A stretch of DNA of 8,141 nt from Planctomycetota bacterium (GTDB taxonomy: Bacteria; Planctomycetota; Phycisphaerae; WQYP01): assembly GCA_021809365.1 (NCBI GenBank), contig JAKBAC010000148.1, positions 1 to 8,141 of the forward strand, given 5' to 3'. Below, in pieces: positions 6,832 to 8,141 of the stretch. Within the stretch, counting starts at the first letter, position 1; each line of letters opens with the position of its first letter. Under the pieces are notes generated by a model, which was not told the DNA's origin, searched no databases, and was given only the letters and a program-made list of their open reading frames with translations. The position numbers were made by a program, and so were the translations under genes.

Positions 6832-6861
6832 TCCCAGCGAGCGATTGCGCTCCTACTGGGA
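6832..6861. terminator. Two-part hairpin, possible terminator of the secreted-protein gene
   Basis: TCCCAG (6832-6837) pairs with CTGGGA (6856-6861), and inside it GAGCG (6839-6843) pairs with CGCTC (6848-6852) around a 4-nt loop. That gives 11 base pairs interrupted by a 1/3-nt internal loop. It sits about 70 nt after the stop at 6932, as a terminator could, but no T-run follows on the minus strand. It may instead be a mobile or repeated intergenic element. Confidence 0.35.
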
Positions 6862-6931
6862 AGAATTAATTTCCAATCAGCGGCAACCCGTTTGGCGGCC
6901 CGCCCCCGAACACCGATAATCTCCACGGCGG

Positions 6932-8141
6932 TCACACCAACTGCAACGCATCCAGGAACAGGGTGTTATTGCCCGCGGAATTCAATGCCGCAAATTCCAG
7001 CGTGTGGCTACCGGTGGTGGCAATGTTGAGTGTTACCGTTTCGGTTTGCCAACTTGTGCTGGATGATGGCGTATACGTGCCTACCAGGGTGCCATCCAGA
7101 TAAATTCCCAACTGCTGGGAGGTTGATCCGGCCAAGTCAAATTGCAATGTGTAAGAGCCGATGGCAGTGAAGTCCAGCGTTTGGCTGATCTGCCCATTCT
7201 GATTGGTGTTACCCGCTCCGGCACTTTGCAGGAAGGCAGCCTGTGTACCGGTAGGCGCGTTGGGCGCGCCCAATGCCGAACCATTGGATTCAATGCCCGC
7301 ATTGCCGGAGAAGTTCCAGCCGGTATTGGCCGGAGCATATTGATAAGTCTTCGGCGTAAGTGCCGGTGATGCAAAATTGGAATCATGGATCACAGGTGGA
7401 TCCACGATCTGGATGCCAGCCAGTTGTGGCAAGCCGCTCACATCGGTACCGGTAAGCGTGAAGTTGTTCGCAGTATTTCCGGTAAACACGATGTAATCCG
7501 CGTTCTGATAGTTGGCGCTGGTGGTAGATGTACCCTGCACAAACGTGGCGTCATTGGTACTTGGAGTAACATTGAAGGGGCTGGTAGTACTGTTAAACGC
7601 GGTGTAGTAGGTGGTGCTGTTGACCGTTCCCGATCCAGTGTTGGTCAGACTCCAAGCCGACTCGGAGCCTTCCTGCGAACTTTGGGTGGTAATATAGGCA
7701 TACACCGTATACGAGGTATAGGGAATGTTGCTAACGGTAATGCCAATACTTCCACCAGCGGAAAACAAGGCACCGGAATACAGATCGTAGTTGCCGGATC
7801 CCGATGTGAATGCCGGAGGAGCGCTTGCGGAAGTGGTAAGGCTAGCACGTTCGCCAAAATACTCGGCCGTCGCTCCCGTATTAGCATTCGTGTTATCAAC
7901 CAGCCCTGTCATTGTTGGGCCGGTACCAGTAGTACTAATCAAATAGTTGTTCCAATTGTCCTGCGCCACGCTGGTATAGCCCGCAGAGGTGGCGGCGGGA
8001 ATCGGGAAATCACCGTTATTTTTGCCAGCAGTGTTTCCGTATAAATTAATACCGATCTCATTGCCGGAACCGGAAGTCGAGGATGTCGTCGCCGAGGCCT
8101 CATTGCTGGCCGGGCTGGTGCCACTGGAATTCACCGCCTCC
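6932..8141 (-). CDS. Large secreted protein, C-terminal part, with two putative carbohydrate-binding beta-sandwich domains (5' end outside window)
   Basis: About 402 residues are visible; the frame is open through the right edge, so the GTG at 8134-8132 is probably internal. The composition is rich in Ser, Thr, Asn and Gly with almost no Lys or Cys, as in secreted surface proteins. The first domain (about 8062-7400) starts at NEIGINLYGN, includes AQDNWNNYLIST and ends FTLTGTDVSGLPQLAGIQIVD. It recalls a beta-sandwich type seen in verrucomicrobial and planctomycete extracellular proteins, identified from memory of its pattern. The second (about 7390-6935) has GWNFSGNAGIESNGS, QISQTLDFTAIGSYTLQFDLAG and ends NTLFLDALQLV, a pattern like DUF642 or related carbohydrate-binding modules. 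The protein stops directly after the last strand: there is no PEP-CTERM, LPXTG or similar sorting tail. Any catalytic or adhesive domains would lie upstream, unseen. Ligand and role are unknown. Confidence 0.75.
   Translation of the reverse strand, partial: EAVNSSGTSPASNEASATTSSTSGSGNEIGINLYGNTAGKNNGDFPIPAATSAGYTSVAQDNWNNYLISTTGTGPTMTGLVDNTNANTGATAEYFGERASLTTSASAPPAFTSGSGNYDLYSGALFSAGGSIGITVSNIPYTSYTVYAYITTQSSQEGSESAWSLTNTGSGTVNSTTYYTAFNSTTSPFNVTPSTNDATFVQGTSTTSANYQNADYIVFTGNTANNFTLTGTDVSGLPQLAGIQIVDPPVIHDSNFASPALTPKTYQYAPANTGWNFSGNAGIESNGSALGAPNAPTGTQAAFLQSAGAGNTNQNGQISQTLDFTAIGSYTLQFDLAGSTSQQLGIYLDGTLVGTYTPSSSTSWQTETVTLNIATTGSHTLEFAALNSAGNNTLFLDALQLV

Noticed and set aside
6735..6935. 66-codon minus-strand frame overlapping the stop of the secreted-protein gene (GTG start)
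   Set aside because: It runs through two hairpins and the candidate promoter, has no recognisable domain, and does not resemble a frameshifted sorting tail.
7260..7273. Perfect 14-bp palindrome TTGGGCGCGCCCAA
   Set aside because: It lies inside coding sequence for a Gly/Ala/Pro-Asn stretch (LGAPNAP) where GCGCC codons repeat, so it is best explained by codon choice.
7385..8044. 219-codon plus-strand frame opposite the secreted-protein gene
   Set aside because: It is the shadow of a Ser/Thr/Gly-rich coding strand; the minus-strand product has the coherent beta-sandwich patterns.

Overview
The window looks like chromosomal DNA from a Gram-negative bacterium, most likely of the Planctomycetota or the wider PVC group. 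This rests on the diderm export genes (a TolC-type outer-membrane protein and two HlyD-type adaptors) and on a Ser/Thr/Asn/Gly-rich secreted protein whose domains resemble those of planctomycete and verrucomicrobial extracellular proteins. The assignment is inference; there is no rRNA or other marker gene here.

Layout. Positions 1-377 are mostly intergenic. They hold a possible divergent gene start at the left edge, a palindrome, a stem-loop, a candidate promoter and a foldable leader with a 7-codon reading frame. Positions 378-2339 (+) encode a complete ABC-F ATPase, a soluble ribosome-associated twin-ATPase. Only 7 bp separate its stop from the stop of the convergent TolC-like gene. Three minus-strand genes follow, in transcription order: a secreted HlyD-type adaptor (6613-5690), a membrane-anchored adaptor with an N-terminal GAF-like domain (5644-4184), and a TolC-family outer-membrane factor with a probable lipid anchor (4170-2347). 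Gaps of 45 and 13 nt suggest one operon. Positions 6614-6931 are an intergenic stretch with two hairpins and a candidate promoter for that operon. Positions 6932-8141 (-) are the C-terminal part of a secreted, probably carbohydrate-binding protein whose start lies beyond the right edge.

How the genes may work together. The two adaptors and the TolC-like protein would form the periplasmic and outer-membrane parts of an export machine. No inner-membrane pump (ABC transporter with membrane segments, RND or MFS protein) is encoded here, and the ABC-F protein has no membrane domain and cannot fill that role. The GAF-like domain sits on the probable cytoplasmic side of a transmembrane segment, so the machine may sense a cytoplasmic ligand or partner. 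The neighbouring secreted protein is a possible substrate, on position alone. The ABC-F gene faces the other way and is probably an independent translation-related gene.
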